Assembly (NCBI GenBank): GCA_005776735.1
Contig: SXOM01000229.1
Coordinates: 1-15,475, forward strand
Direction: 5' to 3'
Length of the DNA stretch: 15,475 bases
Origin: Pseudomonadota bacterium
GTDB lineage: Bacteria > Myxococcota_A > UBA796 > SXON01
In this document: positions 14,322 to 15,475 of the stretch, piece after piece
How positions within the stretch are numbered: position 1 is the stretch's first letter
Layout: each line of letters begins with the position of its first letter
Position numbers and translations under genes: made by a program
Notes under the pieces: model-generated
Databases searched by the model: none
Told to the model about the DNA's origin: nothing
The model's input: only the letters and a program-made list of their open reading frames with translations

Positions 14322-14981
14322 TCATTTCCGAGTCGGATATTCGGGTGGGTTCGCCGCGGCCGTGATGGAATCCGCCAGCGCAAGGAGCACGGAGGCCGCG
14401 GCTGCCAGCTCGGATACGAGCGTGGTTCGTTCGCTGAGCTCGCAGGTGCGCAGGGCCTCGACCAGGAGCGGGTCGTTGGTCCGCTTGACCACGTCGCGCA
14501 CCATACGGCTCGCCGCAGAGCGGGCGGGTCGTCCCCGCCCCGTCCGAGCGCTCCGATCATGGCCGCCGATTGCCACCTCCAACTCGCGCGCCGTCCACGC
14601 TTGCCGTGCACAGCGGTCCGCGAGCTCGCCACGACGCGATTCGGGCGCGGCCAGCAGCGCGAGCTGGTGTGCGCCGGACAGTCTGCGCCCGATCGCCCCC
14701 AGCTCGCGGAGCTGCTCGCCGAGGCGAACGGCGAGGCCAACCTTCGACGGGGAGATGGGGAGGCGGGGGTCACGCAGCAGCCGGCGGAGGAGAGCGGAGT
14801 CCGCCGAGCAGGTCCGGTATCGCTCGCCGGAGCCGCCGAACCACGCATCGAGGATCGCCAGGCCCACGTGCGGCAGGAGCAGCGCCGTTCTCGAGCGGGC
14901 GTCCGCGAGGCGGTTCAGCTCCGCGAGCAGGGCATCGACCCCATCGCCTTCGAATACTGCTGGGGGGGGGGGGGCGGACAT
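14322..14981 (-). CDS. Helical protein with poly-Pro (poly-C) N-terminus, unknown function
   Basis: This is 219 residues from ATG 14981, which has a strong GGAGG ribosome binding site 6 nt upstream. An in-frame ATG at 15005 sits exactly 6 nt after a good -10 box and could start a 227-residue leaderless product. The N-terminus MSAPPPPAVFEGDG is encoded by a run of 13 C residues. The rest is mostly helical. The region LSGAHQLALLAAPESR, then RGELADRCARQAWTARELEVAI, resembles the LSxSHxxxLL...GWTVRELE helix-turn-helix-like segment of DUF1016/ParB-like proteins, so DNA binding is plausible. The end, LVSELAAAASVLLALADS, is hydrophobic-helical. It is the first gene of the unknown cluster, and a regulatory role is inferred only. 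Confidence 0.72.
   Translation of the reverse strand: MSAPPPPAVFEGDGVDALLAELNRLADARSRTALLLPHVGLAILDAWFGGSGERYRTCSADSALLRRLLRDPRLPISPSKVGLAVRLGEQLRELGAIGRRLSGAHQLALLAAPESRRGELADRCARQAWTARELEVAIGGHDRSARTGRGRPARSAASRMVRDVVKRTNDPLLVEALRTCELSERTTLVSELAAAASVLLALADSITAAANPPEYPTRK
14962..14974. repeat. Homopolymer of 13 G (poly-C on the coding strand)
   Basis: Thirteen consecutive G on the plus strand lie within codons 3-7 of the leftward gene starting at 14981. It is the longest single-base run in the window. Gain or loss of one or two bases would shift the frame directly after the start. Confidence 0.9.
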
Positions 14982-15011
14982 GCAAACCTCCGTGCGACGG
15001 GCCATTCACCG

Positions 15012-15041
15012 ACCGTACCCGAACCGCCCGGGCGAAGTCAA
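15012..15041 (-). promoter_or_regulatory. Sigma70-type promoter of the unknown gene cluster
   Basis: On the minus strand TTGACT (15041-15036) and TACGGT (15017-15012) are separated by 18 bases. This is the best -35/-10 pair in the window. Six bases after the -10 box lies ATG 15005, and a GGAGG for the second start (14981) lies about 15 bases into the predicted transcript. Either a leaderless or a very short 24-base leader start is possible. Confidence 0.7.
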
Positions 15042-15161
15042 GCGCTACCCCCCTCCGCGTGATGGCGCCGAAGCGGCGACATTCCCGCGTGGCCGCGCGT
15101 CGCGCGCACGCCCCGGAGTCGGGAGCGGCCGGTCGCGGCGCGACGCCCGCCCCCGCGAAAC

Positions 15162-15475
15162 CTACCGGATCCCGGCGCCGATCCGCTCCAACCGCGGTAC
15201 ACCCAGGCCGGGGAGCCCACCCGACTTGCACGGGTCGAAGCTGAGCCAGACGAACTTGGCCTTGCCACGGATGTAGTCGCGCGGGACAAACCCCCAGTAC
15301 CGACTGTCGGCGCTGTTGTCCCGATTGTCGCCCATGAAGAAGTACTCGCCCTCGGGCACCACCGTGGGGCCATAGTTGCCCGTTCGCATGCCGAACATCG
15401 TCGTCTGTAGCGTGGTGTGCTCCACCTCGCCGAGCTTCTCGGTGTACTGTTTCATCGGTTGCGGCGAGCAGCCCC
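15162..15475 (-). CDS. lepB: Signal peptidase I, C-terminal part (cut by window edge)
   Basis: The visible 104 codons end at TAG 15162 and run off the right edge. The family's box E region is clear: VVPEGEYFFMGDNRDNSADS followed by RYWGFVPRDYIRGKAKFVWLSF, typical of type I leader peptidases, which cleave Sec and Tat signal peptides on the outer face of the inner membrane. The catalytic Ser and Lys boxes (B and D) lie outside the window. The tail DPCKSGGLPGLGVPRLERIG is short. The frame is open past the internal ATG at 15455, so that ATG is not the start. No strong terminator follows. A small GTCGC-GGC-GCGAC hairpin at 15132-15144 is the only candidate. Confidence 0.95.
   Translation of the reverse strand, partial: GCSPQPMKQYTEKLGEVEHTTLQTTMFGMRTGNYGPTVVPEGEYFFMGDNRDNSADSRYWGFVPRDYIRGKAKFVWLSFDPCKSGGLPGLGVPRLERIGAGIR

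Overview
The window reads as a high-GC chromosome segment from a myxobacterium-like Deltaproteobacterium (Myxococcota, probably an uncultured lineage). This is an inference from three things: the Asp/Thr-rich lipoprotein linkers (DTGDTAV, DTADSGDD), an AgmX-type C-terminal domain, and an FG-GAP lipoprotein with a CARDB tail. I found no tRNA, rRNA, CRISPR array, insertion sequence or phage gene.

Left part (1-5687). A truncated thiC reads leftward under a TPP riboswitch whose closing P1 stem abuts the ribosome binding site. Reading rightward are a DUF2237 protein, an FG-GAP/CARDB lipoprotein, a TonB_C + AgmX-domain envelope protein and an RsmB-type rRNA m5C methyltransferase, closely packed or overlapping.

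Middle part (5688-11227). A leftward operon has almost every junction an overlap. In transcription order it holds a membrane-anchored transglutaminase-like protein, an ABC ATPase, a small lipoprotein, an MlaE permease and an MlaF ATPase. The ABC ATPase gene carries an in-frame TAG exactly at the Walker A lysine codon, while the rest of its frame is intact. A CotH-kinase-like lipoprotein gene diverges from the operon, and the two predicted start codons share the same CATG.

Right part (11228-15475). A 512-base non-coding stretch holds a perfect 16-bp inverted repeat and degenerate GC-rich repeats. Beyond it lies a leftward cluster of five genes I could not assign to a described system. In transcription order these are a helical protein with a 13-base poly-C tract in its first codons, a 143-aa probably beta-rich protein, a 468-aa Cys-rich HExxH protein with a (Gly-Cys)3 N-terminus, and two paralogous small Cys-rich lipoproteins. 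A strong sigma70-type promoter precedes the cluster. The 3' end of a signal peptidase I gene (lepB) closes the window.

A shared regulatory theme is a TANNNT hexamer followed by exactly 6 nt and then ATG. It precedes three rightward genes cleanly. A fourth case, at the head of the right-hand cluster, also has a -35 box but a competing downstream start. The pattern suggests leaderless transcripts. All calls are from reading the sequence; no database search was run.
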